Shown one piece after another: positions 43,265 through 54,700 of a DNA stretch of 56,963 nt; position 1 is the stretch's first letter; each line of letters opens with the position of its first letter. This DNA comes from Candidatus Rifleibacteriota bacterium (GTDB taxonomy: Bacteria; Muiribacteriota; Ozemobacteria; Ozemobacterales; Ozemobacteraceae). A program made the translations under genes and the position numbers. The notes beneath the pieces were generated by a model. It was not told where the DNA came from, did not search any database, and saw nothing but the letters and a program-made list of their open reading frames with translations. The stretch covers positions 1 to 56,963 of the forward strand of contig JAAYNI010000038.1 in the NCBI GenBank assembly GCA_012520995.1, given 5' to 3'.

Positions 43265-44578
43265 TTAGCGTTCTGTCAGAGCTTGGTTTTTGGCTTTGAA
43301 AATCGGCTTGAGCAAATAATCCATAACAGACTTTTTGCCTGTAAGAATATCTACTGAAACAATCATGCCTGGCGTAATCTTTAAAGGCTTATCTTCTTTT
43401 CCTAAATAGTTTTTTAAAGGTCTGATTCTGACTAAAAAGTAAGGCATCCCATTAGGTTCCATCAAAGAATCGGCGCTTATATCAATTACTTCGCCGTCCA
43501 GACCGCCATAAATAGAAAAGTCATAAGCAGTTACTTTGATCTTTGCTGTTTGCCCCGGATGAAGAAAAGCCACATCTGACGGCCTCATCTTTGCTTCAAT
43601 TATCAATGAGTCATCGCTGGGAACTATTTCAACCAAATCCATGCCTGGTCTTATAACACCATTAATAGTGTTTACAGACATCTGTTTTACTGTACCCTTG
43701 ACCGGCGATACTACCAAGGTTCTTTGCATCTGGTCTTTCAATGCGTTTTGTCGTTCTGTAATCTGAGAGATCTGCACAGTAAGCTCATTTAATTCTTTTT
43801 GAGCCCTGCCCTGAAAGCTGATTTTGATTTCATTCTTTTTGCTCTCAAGTTCTTTAATAGCAGCTTCAATACGAGGCTTTGCTACTTTAGATGTTTCCAG
43901 CTGATCTGTTACATTTACTCTGTCTCTTTCCAAACGCAAAAAATCTGTCTGAGATTCAACACCCTTTTCTACAAGGGGTTTTGTCATATCAATCTGCTTG
44001 TTGAGAATTTCAAGAGTTTTAACAGCATTTTCCCCTCTTATTTTCGCCTCTGCCAGCTCGCCTTTTCTTTGAGTTATCTGCTGCTCAATTATATTATATT
44101 GATTCTCAATATATGCCATATTAGTTTTCAATAATGAAATTTCACGCTCCATCAGTTCAGGAGAAATGTTCTCGGTCTCTGTACATTCTATGAAATTTTC
44201 GCCTCTGATTTCAGCATTCAATCGGAGCTGTCTGGTCAGCAGCTCTTCTTTTCTCAGATTAGATTCAGCAAGAGTGCTCGCCCACATCATATTTTCTATT
44301 CGTAAAAGCGGTTGTCCGACTTCAACCGAATCACCCTGACGCACAAAAATCTCTGTCACTATTCCGCCTTCCAGGTGCTGAACCACTTGATTTTTAGACG
44401 AGGGAATAATTTTCCCTATGCCGCGGGTAATTTCATCTAATTGTGAATAGTTAGCCCAAATAATAAAAGTGAGAACCATGATGAAAATCAAATAAATCAA
44501 AAGTCTGGATTTAACCGGAGCTTCCGTGACAGACGCAAAGTTAGCTTCCAGTATGCTTTCGGGAGTTTTATCAGTCAT
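43265..44578 (-). CDS. Type I secretion adaptor, HlyD family
   Basis: 437 aa from ATG 44578, which overlaps the exporter's stop by 8 nt; the longer frame from 44659 would overlap it by 89 nt. One N-terminal membrane helix (about 24-43, LLIYLIFIMVLTFIIWANYS), then the biotinyl-lipoyl-like half GGIVTEIFVRQGDSVEVGQP, a long periplasmic coiled-coil hairpin (about 120-280), the second half-motif VVSPVKGTVKQMSV, and a beta-barrel C-terminus. This bridges the inner-membrane ABC exporter to the TolC channel. It is the last gene of the operon. Confidence 0.95.
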   Translation of the reverse strand: MTDKTPESILEANFASVTEAPVKSRLLIYLIFIMVLTFIIWANYSQLDEITRGIGKIIPSSKNQVVQHLEGGIVTEIFVRQGDSVEVGQPLLRIENMMWASTLAESNLRKEELLTRQLRLNAEIRGENFIECTETENISPELMEREISLLKTNMAYIENQYNIIEQQITQRKGELAEAKIRGENAVKTLEILNKQIDMTKPLVEKGVESQTDFLRLERDRVNVTDQLETSKVAKPRIEAAIKELESKKNEIKISFQGRAQKELNELTVQISQITERQNALKDQMQRTLVVSPVKGTVKQMSVNTINGVIRPGMDLVEIVPSDDSLIIEAKMRPSDVAFLHPGQTAKIKVTAYDFSIYGGLDGEVIDISADSLMEPNGMPYFLVRIRPLKNYLGKEDKPLKITPGMIVSVDILTGKKSVMDYLLKPIFKAKNQALTER

Positions 44579-46304
44579 TTTTCGCTGGCGCCTCTCTGAT
44601 AAATGCTTTCTTGAAAGCTTCAAGATTGCCGTCAAAAACAATTTTTCCGCCATCAACAATCATGACTCTGTCAGCCAAATCAAGCATTGTATGTTTATGG
44701 GTAGTCATAATCATGGTCTTATCTTTTAATTCATTTCTTATAAAAGTTTTTACTTGTAATTCTGTGTTGGGATCCATAGAGTTGGTAGGCTCATCAAGCA
44801 GAACCAAATCCCCGGAACGCAAGAAAGTTCTCGCTATAGCAATTCCTTGCCTTTGTCCGCCGGAAAGGTTTTGTCCGCGTTCCAGCACAAAGCTGTCCAA
44901 TCCTCTTGGGCTTGTCTGCAAAAGATTTTCTAAGCCGCCTGCCGAGATAGCTCTAACCCAAACCTTGTCTTCAGGAGGTTCTGCTCCTAATAAAATATTT
45001 TCTCTGACAGTGCCTGAGAAAAGATAAAAATCTTGAGGCACGTAATTGAGCAAAGCTCTGTAACTAGCCATGTTAAGCTCGTTAATATCCAAGCCATCTA
45101 TGAGTATTCTGCCTTCCTTGGGTCTGTAATAACCCATAAGAAGCTTATGAATAGTGGACTTCCCCGCTCCCATGCGGCCTAATATAATGACTTTTTCGCC
45201 TTTATTGATTTTGAAGTTTACATCTTTCAAAGCAATTTTATCAGAGCCAGGATAACTGAAAGTCATATCTTTAAACTCTATAGTGCCATCAAGTCTATTC
45301 TTTTTTATAAGCTCTGGACGGTTATCTTCTTCCTCTCTGGCCATAATATCTTTTAGAGAGTCAAAAGAAAGCCTAGTTTGGTTCCAAGATGAAATCAGAG
45401 CCACAAGCTGGCCAACAGGAGCTATTATCTTGGATGACAAAATCATTGTGGCAATCAAAGCGCCCATAGTCATTTCGCGGTTGCTTATCATGTAAACGCC
45501 CATAATTACGGTTACAATTGTATTTATCTGAATGAGCGCTCCTGTAAGAGTAGAAACAGAGGTCTGGAAAAGCCGCGAAATAACAGCTTTAGCTGCCATT
45601 GACGCTGTTAAGCCTTCCCACCTGTTTTGAAAAAGTTTACCCGAGTTAAGCTGCTTTATATCGCTCAAGCCGTTAACAGTCTCTACAACCAAAGAGTTTT
45701 TTCTGGAAGCATTCTCAAAATTAGCCACAATACTGGCATATAGAGGAGTTCTTATAATAAGAGCGTATAAAAGAATAAGGATCATCATAGTTATTGGAAC
45801 TATTATGATCCTTCCTGCAAGCATATAGACAACTGCCAATAAAATTACTGTAAATGGCAGGTCTATAACTACCAGCATAACAGATGATGTAAGAAAGTTT
45901 CTTATAGCATCGTATTCCCTCAAAGAAGAAGCGAAAGCGCCCACATTCTTGGGAGCTGAGTCTATACGAAGATTGAGAAGCTTTTCAAAAATACGCGCCG
46001 AAATAAGCATATCGCTTTTTTTAGCGGCAATTTCTGTAAGATAGGCCCTCAAAAACTTTAAAAGAGTGTCGAATAAGGTTACCAACAGGGTGCCTATCGC
46101 CAAAACCCAAAGGGTTTCTTTGGCGTTGTTAGGCACTACCCTGTCGTAGACATTCATTGTGAAGAGCGGACCAACCAAAGCAAAGAGATTGATTATAAAA
46201 GAAGCCAGTAAAACATCAAAATATAAAGGCAGACAAAGCCAAATGGCATGCCAAAACCAGTGCTTCTTTTCCTGCTTTGACTGATCCAGTGTTCTTGTTT
46301 CCAT
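44571..46304 (-). CDS. Type I secretion ABC exporter (HlyB/LapB family)
   Basis: 577 aa, permease and ATPase in one chain. It has no N-terminal C39 peptidase or C39-like domain, so it does not cut a leader. Membrane region about 30-300 (FTMNVYDRVVPNNAKETLW is typical of the RTX/LapB subgroup). ATPase: Walker A GRMGAGKST (about residue 375), signature LSGGQRQGIAIA (about 478) and Walker B LVLLDEPTNSMD (about 501). It drives export of substrates with C-terminal secretion signals. The start is 11 nt after the TolC-OmpA gene ends. A weak Shine-Dalgarno sequence suggests coupled translation. Confidence 0.95.
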   Translation of the reverse strand: METRTLDQSKQEKKHWFWHAIWLCLPLYFDVLLASFIINLFALVGPLFTMNVYDRVVPNNAKETLWVLAIGTLLVTLFDTLLKFLRAYLTEIAAKKSDMLISARIFEKLLNLRIDSAPKNVGAFASSLREYDAIRNFLTSSVMLVVIDLPFTVILLAVVYMLAGRIIIVPITMMILILLYALIIRTPLYASIVANFENASRKNSLVVETVNGLSDIKQLNSGKLFQNRWEGLTASMAAKAVISRLFQTSVSTLTGALIQINTIVTVIMGVYMISNREMTMGALIATMILSSKIIAPVGQLVALISSWNQTRLSFDSLKDIMAREEEDNRPELIKKNRLDGTIEFKDMTFSYPGSDKIALKDVNFKINKGEKVIILGRMGAGKSTIHKLLMGYYRPKEGRILIDGLDINELNMASYRALLNYVPQDFYLFSGTVRENILLGAEPPEDKVWVRAISAGGLENLLQTSPRGLDSFVLERGQNLSGGQRQGIAIARTFLRSGDLVLLDEPTNSMDPNTELQVKTFIRNELKDKTMIMTTHKHTMLDLADRVMIVDGGKIVFDGNLEAFKKAFIREAPAKND

Positions 46305-46315
46305 TATTTTAAGAG

Positions 46316-48565
46316 TTAATCACGTAAGACAAACTCTACAATATTAAGACCTATAGGCTTTTCTATAGGAGAATAGAAGTCAAAGTCAGCATCGTAAGTG
46401 CCCCAGCCTATCGGATTGACTTTCTTTGTAAGCCCTAATCTCACCATTTCGCGGCAAATATTTTCTGCCCTCTTCAAGCTTAAGTCTTTATCCAAGCTTG
46501 GATTATTCATATCGTTGGAATAAGCTATTACATCAACTGTCGGTTCTTGAGCCTTGTTGAACCTGTCAGCAAGCTCTCTAAGCCTTACCGTCATATTGTC
46601 GCTGATTTTATCGGACTGGCCTTCAAAAACCATAGAATATTCAATTATAGAAGACAAATGATCTGTAAAGCTTTTGATATCACTCTGAAGAGTGAGAACC
46701 ATTGCATCTTTGCTTTCAGTTCCTTTTGCTTCTCTTGCTTCTACGACTATAGCGTCAGGGTCAAAAAGGTGCATTGTGAGAATCTTCTTAAGATTATAAG
46801 CTCTTCGCAAAGCCAAAAGCTTAGAGTCTATATCAGCTGAACTATCTCCTTGAGTAACAGTGATTTTAATGTTACCGTCATCAGCAAGGCGCTTCAGCTG
46901 AGGCAAGACTTCCCTCATCAATACTTTAGCTCTATCGCTTAATTCTGACGTTCCTGAAACAAAAGTTATAAAACCGATTTCTGTCGGTATATCAGGCCTG
47001 ATTGCTTGCAGTTGCAAATCAGCCTTATTCTTAATTACCTTAAGTTCTTCGCTTAGCTGTGTAAAACGAATAGGTTCTGTCAAATACATCGCAGTCATTC
47101 TTTCTGTTTCGCCAATTTCGTTTACCAGTTGTTCTCGCAAAGAGTTAATACTTACATCAAATCTGTCTTCAACGGTGTCAGAGTCAAAATCAAGGAATAA
47201 AGGCAAGTCGTCTTTGGTAGCAGGTCTGGTTCTCTTGGCTTCTGCCAATTCTTCAGCCAAAGGAATATACAAGCCCAAATCTTCGATAATAGTGCCCATG
47301 CTGTAAAGCAATCTGAATTTGGATATAAGCAAATCGGCTCTGAGAGTGGCCAGCTGGGAACGGGCATTCTGATATTCCACTTCAGCGTCTAAAATATTGA
47401 TGAGCTGACGTTTTCCAAGCTTGAATTCCTGCTGATAAGAACGCAGTGCCCTTTTAGTGAAGAAAAGGCTCTTTCTCATAGCATATATTTGAGTCTCTAA
47501 CTGTTTATAACCTGTATAAATAAGGTTCAAATCGTTCAAAAGAGTTCTTGCTACATTATCGCGCCTGTGTTTTTCATTGTGAACCAAGCTACGATACTGT
47601 TGTTTTTTGTGATGAGCATAGTTTCCGTCAAATATAGGAACACTTACTCTCAGCCAAATTGAGGTTTCATTGTCTTCGCCTCTCAGACCGCTTCTGTTCT
47701 TATTCCAATCTTTTATTCCTTCCAAATAAAAATCAGGCCTGTTTTCTGCGCGTTCTTTCTTGTACTCAAATTCTCTTGAGACTATATTATAATCAGAAGC
47801 TATTAAATTGGGGTTGCACTCCCATTGCCTTTGAATAGAATCTTTAAGTGAATTAGGAATAAGCTCCCCGGAGATAAATGGCATAACAAAGTCACTGCCA
47901 TCAACAAATCTTCCCAAAAGCTTGTGGAACTGGTAAATAGCTCGTTTGTAGTCGTTTTGGCGTACAATATAAGTAGATTGAGCCATCGCCAATCTGCCTT
48001 GAACTCTTTCCAGCTCAGACTTGCCAGCGGTTTCTGCTTCAACCCTTGCTTTAATATTGTTCATAAGCCTGGTATGAATTTCAACGTTTTCTATAGCAAG
48101 AGCCATAAGCTCACGGTATTTCAATATGTTTATATAGCTTTCTGCTGTTTCATAAGCAAGAACGTTGGCAGTATCCACATAAGAAAACAAAGCAGAGCGG
48201 GAATGAGCTTCCAATGCTCTTATGCCATGATTAAGGCGTGAACCGTCACTTAAAAGCTGTCTTGCTGTTACTCTGGCTCCTGAGACATCATTGATGCTTG
48301 TTTTATATCTGGTGCTGGAGTTCTTTACGTTTTGTTTTCCAAGGCTTGAATCCAAATAAACCGTAGGATTCTTTCTGCTGCGTACAGCATCTTTGCTGTG
48401 AACCACAGAATTGTAATATTTAAGTTTTTCAAGAACCCTGGGGTTAGTATCTAAAACCTCTTCTATGCACTCATTAAGAGTAAGACCATATGCGGCCGTC
48501 ATTAAAGCCGGCGTCATAACTGCTATAGCAGATAGCTTCTTAATAATACTTCTTATGTTTCCCAT
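46316..48565 (-). CDS. TolC-family outer-membrane channel fused to two OmpA-like domains
   Basis: 749 aa. Signal peptide about 1-27. TolC/OEP repeats fill about 28-440 (LTLNECIEEVLDTNP, GARVTARQLLSDGSRLNHGI, LRVSVPIFDGNYAHHKKQQY, EFKLGKRQLINILDAE). After a linker come two OmpA/MotB-like regions: about 530-620 (ITFVSGTSELSDRAK) and about 639-749 (MVFEGQSDKISDNM, SLKRAENICREMVRLGL). These would bind peptidoglycan and fix the export channel to the wall. A single OmpA extension on TolC-like proteins is known; two in tandem is unusual, and the first lacks the classic D/R pair in its loop. It lies between the adhesin and exporter genes, so it serves this system. Confidence 0.9.
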   Translation of the reverse strand: MGNIRSIIKKLSAIAVMTPALMTAAYGLTLNECIEEVLDTNPRVLEKLKYYNSVVHSKDAVRSRKNPTVYLDSSLGKQNVKNSSTRYKTSINDVSGARVTARQLLSDGSRLNHGIRALEAHSRSALFSYVDTANVLAYETAESYINILKYRELMALAIENVEIHTRLMNNIKARVEAETAGKSELERVQGRLAMAQSTYIVRQNDYKRAIYQFHKLLGRFVDGSDFVMPFISGELIPNSLKDSIQRQWECNPNLIASDYNIVSREFEYKKERAENRPDFYLEGIKDWNKNRSGLRGEDNETSIWLRVSVPIFDGNYAHHKKQQYRSLVHNEKHRRDNVARTLLNDLNLIYTGYKQLETQIYAMRKSLFFTKRALRSYQQEFKLGKRQLINILDAEVEYQNARSQLATLRADLLISKFRLLYSMGTIIEDLGLYIPLAEELAEAKRTRPATKDDLPLFLDFDSDTVEDRFDVSINSLREQLVNEIGETERMTAMYLTEPIRFTQLSEELKVIKNKADLQLQAIRPDIPTEIGFITFVSGTSELSDRAKVLMREVLPQLKRLADDGNIKITVTQGDSSADIDSKLLALRRAYNLKKILTMHLFDPDAIVVEAREAKGTESKDAMVLTLQSDIKSFTDHLSSIIEYSMVFEGQSDKISDNMTVRLRELADRFNKAQEPTVDVIAYSNDMNNPSLDKDLSLKRAENICREMVRLGLTKKVNPIGWGTYDADFDFYSPIEKPIGLNIVEFVLRD

Positions 48566-48654
48566 GCTATTGTTCTATTTCTCCCTGATTTTATTAGTTC
48601 TGTATTAATACGAATATATAAATATTTTAAATTTTAGCCACAAATCTTTTAGAG

Positions 48655-48739
48655 CAGTGGTCAGTGGGAAGTTGGAAGTGGGCAGTGTTCTACTCCCTTT
48701 CCTAGTTCCTAGTTCCTAGTTCCTAGTCCCTACTCCCTA
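48655..48739. repeat. Two period-7 arrays overlapping the adhesin stop codon
   Basis: 48655-48690 holds AGTGGGA-type heptamers; 48690-48739 holds TTCCTAG repeated three times, then TCCCTAC and TCCCTAA. The minus-strand TAG stop of the adhesin (48737-48739) is inside the array. The array fills most of the 171-bp gap to the TolC gene. Confidence 0.85.
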
Positions 48740-51700
48740 AATAATGTCCATGCCTTGCTGGATAAAGAGTTTGGCAGTTTCGCTTCCCAAAGTGCTTTCA
48801 TAGAGCGAATAGTTAATTCCATCCAAAATATAAGTTTCACCATCTGTAGTCCAAGCCCCAAGATCAAGATCTGTTAAGCCAACCGCATCACCCGCATCAC
48901 CCATTATACGCAGAGTGTTGTTGCTATCTGTTATGTCTAACAAATCCTGTACGCTCAGATTCAAAACAGAGTTAGACTCACCATCAGCAAGGTTTATAGC
49001 TTCTATATTATCGATCTTAGCAGTAATCTCAGGGGTAAAGTCTATACTGAGTCCGCTGTCAAGTTTAAGAGTGTCTATGCCAGCTAATGGAGAGAGAGGA
49101 TCAGTATCATGATCATCGCCGTTTATATAGCCCATACCTTCAGAAGGTCTGATGTATATTGTATCTGAGCCTTCGCCGCCATAGACTTTAGTATTCGGAT
49201 CCACGCCGGCATAGATGGTATCGTTGCCGGCACCTCCGTACATTTCATTTTTGCCTGTGCCAGCCCAAATCTCATCATTGCCATCGCCGCCATAAAGGTA
49301 GTTGTCACCCGAGCCGCCAAAGAGCGTATCAGAACCTGCATCGCCATATAGATAGTTCACGCCTGAACCGCCATAGAGCGTGTCAGAACCTTCTCCGCCA
49401 TGAAGGATGTCATCTCCTTCTCCGCCATGAAGGATGTCATCTCCTTCTCCGCCATGAAGGATATCATCTCCTTCTCCGCCATGAAGGATGTCATCACCTA
49501 GACCGCCCTCAAGGTAGTCATCTCCTTCACCGCCGAAAATGTAGTCATTTCCATCGTAGCCATAAATGCTCTGATTTCCAAAGTGGCCATAAAGAGCATC
49601 GTCAAGAGATGAACCTTCAATCATGGCATTGTCTGGATGATCCAGATCAGCAGGATAAGATGCGTCACTTTTAAAAGTCAAAACAACCTCTTTGTCCACA
49701 CCTGCAGACTCGCTTACCACATTGCCGTCTGCGTCGAGTTCCAAAGAGAACAGTTCGCTGTCAAAAAGCCTTACGCTGTCCAAATCAGACTCCATGCCCA
49801 CATAGAGATTAGCAAGTTGCTCAGGAGTCAGCTTGTCAATAGTGTAAGTATCAGGATTAGTATCCGCATCGGGCAAGAGAATCATGTTGCCCGCATCATC
49901 TTTGGTATAAAGCTGGAAATCTGCAGAATCTTGAGATGTCAAGATAAACTTGAATTGTTCATCGCTTTGATAGGAATTGTCATCAAAATCTTTAAAGGGA
50001 TAGGAATTCAAATCAAGCTGCTCAATCAAATAGCCTTGCAGACCAAGCGCAACCGGTTTATTCCAAGAAGCTGGATCACTGCCTTGGAAAGGTACAGTAA
50101 CTCCGCTGGCAAGAGGATTCATCTTAATTGTGAATGACTCTGAAACCTCTGCCTGATGACTATTTGCCTTTTCTGTAGCCAGAGCGAAGAGTTCAAGGTT
50201 TAATTCTCCTGTATCGTGGAGTCTCGGTATAAACCAGAAGCCATTCTGAGAAGTAAGCATTTCAGGTTTAAATGTCCAAGTGCCATTACCGTTGTTTAAT
50301 CCGACAAGCTTGCCGCTATCGTCTACGAAACGCGCGCCTGCGGGAACACCCTTAATCATTACAGTGTGCAGCTCTGAGCCGTCGTTATCTTCAAAGGCAA
50401 CGCTAAGATCTAATTCTACTTTCTGATCTTCATCTGTAACATACAGCCCTGGGGTTCCTGTGTTTCCCGGTCCCACAGAAACTATCGGAGCATTTGCTAC
50501 CGGAGTTACACTTATAGTAACATCTTGGCTCAATGACTTGCTGTCAGATTCCGAAACACCGTTTACCAAGCTTTCATCTATAACATCTGCTTTCAGTGTA
50601 AACTGAACATCGCCTGAAGCATAGGCTATAGGTTTAAAGTATACAGCCTTGCCGCCGTATTTCAATTGTCCGTCTGCTTCCATAGTAACATTGAGATTCG
50701 TTCCTAAGGCGATACCGTCCTCATCAACAAAGCTGCCATTATCCGGGTTTATAGTAATGCTAATGTTACTTATAGTTTCAGCATAGTCATCAGCGCTTGT
50801 ATACTTATCTTCAGAGGTCAAGGTAACCTTAAGCGCCAAAGAATCATTTTCTAATGTCGAGACAGGAGACAAGGTTACCTCAAAGTCGTCAGCCACAGGC
50901 ATTACATTAACCTGAGCTGATACAGCAGAAGCAGAGGCAGACGGATAATACGGATTGGCCGTTTCAACAGCTGCCGCCTCTATTACAAGCCCTGAAGATC
51001 CCGATACAGTTCCGCTGAAGTTTGCAGGAGGAACCAGACTTATTTGTGAGAGAACCGACTGAATAGCAGTCTGATCAGGATTTGCTCCAGGAATATTTAT
51101 GACATAGAATTCTTTGCCTGTAGTCCGATCAATATAGGTTTTCAAAAGTATGTCAGACTCAATAGTAAAGCCTTCCGGAATACTCTTAATTATCAACGAC
51201 AACACTTCTTGGCCATCATCCGAGTCATTAACGTGAGTTTGATTGCAATCTACTATTTGATCAAACGATATCTTTCCGTCTTCGTTTATAGTCGGAGGAG
51301 GCAACAGAGTCAAAGTAGGAGCAACAACTACCTTATCATGGCCTTCTGGAGGAGCATGTCCGGGGCCTTCTGTAATTGTGAAGTTAAAGTCTTTTGATAG
51401 AGTATGAGTTTCTTCGGTAGCTCCTTCAACAGCATAGGCAGTAACTTCTATTGTGTGGTCTCCTGATGCGCTTTCGGGAGCTATTGCCTGTAATCCGGTG
51501 AGCTCTTCTCTGCTGACAATCCAAGTTCCGTCACTGGATTTGACTCCCTTGTTAAATGACCAGCCGTAGCTCGGCAAATCTCCTTCAAAAACAGTAATAG
51601 CAAAGAATTGAGTCTCATTGCAATCTTGTTGTTCTCCAGGATGTGCTTTATCGGGGAAATCCGCTTCAATGTTTACACCGAAAATTCTGTCATAAAATGT

Positions 51701-54700
51701 TGCAAGAACAGTAATAGCAGTTACTTCAGGCTGATCCGCAACACCAGTCAGATGAACGGATATATCCTTAGTAAATACTTCAGTAGCCGTATCAACACCA
51801 TTTCCAACGTCTATAACAGTCACCTGAACACCTTCCAGCTGAACTGAATTATCATTTATATGACGGTTAACCAAGCTGTCAGAATTTCCAAGAGGCAAAT
51901 TCGGATTTACAGCTATAGCTATGCCGCCGTTAATTTTTGCCGAATCAGTGAACTTGTAGTTTGCTCCATCAAGATAAGATGAATTGTCATCAAGCTTGAC
52001 CCACGAAGAGTCTTCTTTTACGTAGAGTTCCAAGCCTCCGTGAATTCCTGCTATAGGAATAAGAACTTCAGTAACTGTTTCTGAGCCGTCAGGGTCATTG
52101 GTTTCGAAATTCAGCACAGTCATATTGCCAAGACTGCCATCAGCAGCAAGCGTCATGTCTTCTACTCCAGTAACTGTAGCAGGAATCGGGTCGCTTGTGA
52201 TTACAGGCTTGACTTCCAATTCAAAATTCATAGGCACTTTGAGTTGGTCAATCATGTGCCCGTCCATTTCCTGGACTATTGTGATCATCTTAAGATCAGT
52301 AACCTTGCCGCTCCAGCCTACTGGTGTTTCAAAGTAAAGACCCTGTGAACGCATTTCAGCATCAAAAATCCAATTAGCTTTACCGTTGTCGATAGTTATA
52401 AGGATGCCAACCTGGTTACCGTGTTGATCAACTACTTTTATGTCAGTTGGCAAGCCTTTCAATATATAGCTGACAACTTCTGAATTGTCATCAGGGGCTT
52501 TTTCCATATTGAAGTCAGGATTGTCTGAAAGAAGCAGACTCTTATTTTCTCCCGTATCAGCTCTGAAACCAAACGGAATCCTTTGCGAAGAACCGCTGGT
52601 TCTTTCCAAACCATAGAAAGTTACAATGTTGGTTTCATCAACAGGCTCAGTTTTCCAATTGTATGGAGTGCCATAAGCCACTTCCCCATCATTCAGAGTT
52701 CTTACGCCAAAATCAGCTGATTCAAGTTCATCAGTCAGAGTAATGATAGGTATATCGGCCTTGCCTTTCACGTATACCTCAATAGTAAATGGTTCTTCGC
52801 TACAGGAGTTATTTGAGGACTCAACAATTTTTGGAATGAGCTTTAAATCAAACTTGCCGCTGGAATGGGCAGGAGGTGTTATAAAGACCTTCTCAAGATC
52901 TTTGAGCAAAATATTTCCGCTATTTTGGTCCGCCAATGCCGAATTATGAAAATCTGTAGAACCTGTTTCAAGAACTGTTAAAAGGTATTCTGCGTCAGTG
53001 CCTGGCTTGTCATTGACAAATATAGTTTCATATACGCCTGGTGCCTTCTCAACTTTCAAAACAGCTCCATATGGTATTTGAGTCACTTTGAGTGTCTCAA
53101 GGTTTTCGCTGCCGTCTGTATCTGTAGAATATGGGTTAATCTCCAGCCAAACAGATTCATCTTCTGTCGTAAAGACCTTGTAACCTGCAATGTGCATCTT
53201 ATCCGGAACAGCATCAACGTGGATTTGGAACTTATCGATTTGTTCAACGGAATGCTGCTCAGCAAGGTCGTCATCTCCCATATCCTGAACATGCGAGACC
53301 AGTTCAAGCTTGATCGTGTGCACTGCGTCATCACTGGCCCAGTTGTGCACCGGCTTGAAGTGAGCTTGTGACAACTGGTCAAGAGTCAGTTTCCATCCTC
53401 CGGATGTTTTTACACCTATAGCTTTGCCTGCAGCATTGCATATGGTGAAAGGAGTTGTATCACCGTCTCTGGTTCTTATTATGAAATAGGTTTCTTTGCC
53501 TAACTCTGATTCATCATTTGTAGAGTGATTTATGTTTTCATAACTTTTAAAGGAAAGACCCAAGTCAAGAATTTCATCCTCATTCACCTCCAGACAAGGT
53601 CCGCCATCAGTGCGCTCCAGAGTTTGAGCGTTGGCTATTTCTGTATAAAGCCTGCCGACAGTAGCTCTGGGGTCTGCAACGTCTGGAGTATAGGGTACAG
53701 AAAGGTCTACCACACCTTTAACTTCAACAGGCATTTTTCTGACTTCTGTCCACTCAATACTTACTTTACTTACTTTGTCAGTATCATTGACATTATGAGG
53801 ATCATCTATAACAGTGGGGTCAGTAAGATAGTCATCATCTATGTCTACACACTGAAGCTTGTATTCCAAGTTCAAGTCAGTGTTGTCATCTTGAGCCGGT
53901 AACAGATAGAGCCTGCCTTCTTTGCCTTCTGTAGGGTTGCCCAGGAGCTCCAGCATATCTTCCTTGGTCTGCTGATCTATTTTCCAAGTGCCGTCAGTCT
54001 GAGACAATTCAGTATAGCCATCGCCATTCTTCTCAAACAGCTTCGCACCCTCAGGTATGTTTTTGATTTCTATGCCGCTGACATACTCGTTATCGCTCCG
54101 ATAGTCGAATTTAAAGTCCAGTTTAATGTAGGTATCTTCATAGCCTGTGCCTGAAGCCTTTGAGTTAATATCACCAGCTATAGGGCTTACTTCAACTATC
54201 CTGACATTTACAAATGCCGAGGTTTCTTCAGGAGCAGCAAAAGGTGAATCGCTATCGCTATCAATAGCCACCAGCGTTATCTTCAAGTCGGCCATATTAG
54301 TGCTGCAATTGAGTGGCGGCCGAAGCTCAATCTTAGGAGGCTTAGGAGGAGTCGAGCCGTCAAAGGCAACTTCCAGCTTGTTTCCCTCTATCTTGATTCC
54401 CTCGCCAACACCATTAATTCTGTAAAAACAGCCTTTCAGACTCGAGCATTCAAATACATACTTGAATGTTTCAGAACCGTCTGTATCTGTTAAGGTCGGA
54501 AGAAGCTTGCTATCTAGGCTTGTCCAAGTATCTTCACTTACCTTCAAAATGGGAGTAGAAGGAGGATCGTCAGGATTAACAGGATCAGGAGAGAAGTCGC
54601 CTGTCCATTTCAAATCTACAGGATCTGTAACAGCATGAACATCAACCAGCACATCTTGAGAGGCTGAAGCCATCGTATCAGTGTCTGTAGGACTTAGAGG

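Noticed and set aside
49392-49499. Evenly spaced repeats that could suggest a CRISPR array
   Set aside because: Units are contiguous 27-bp in-frame RTX codons with no unique spacers.
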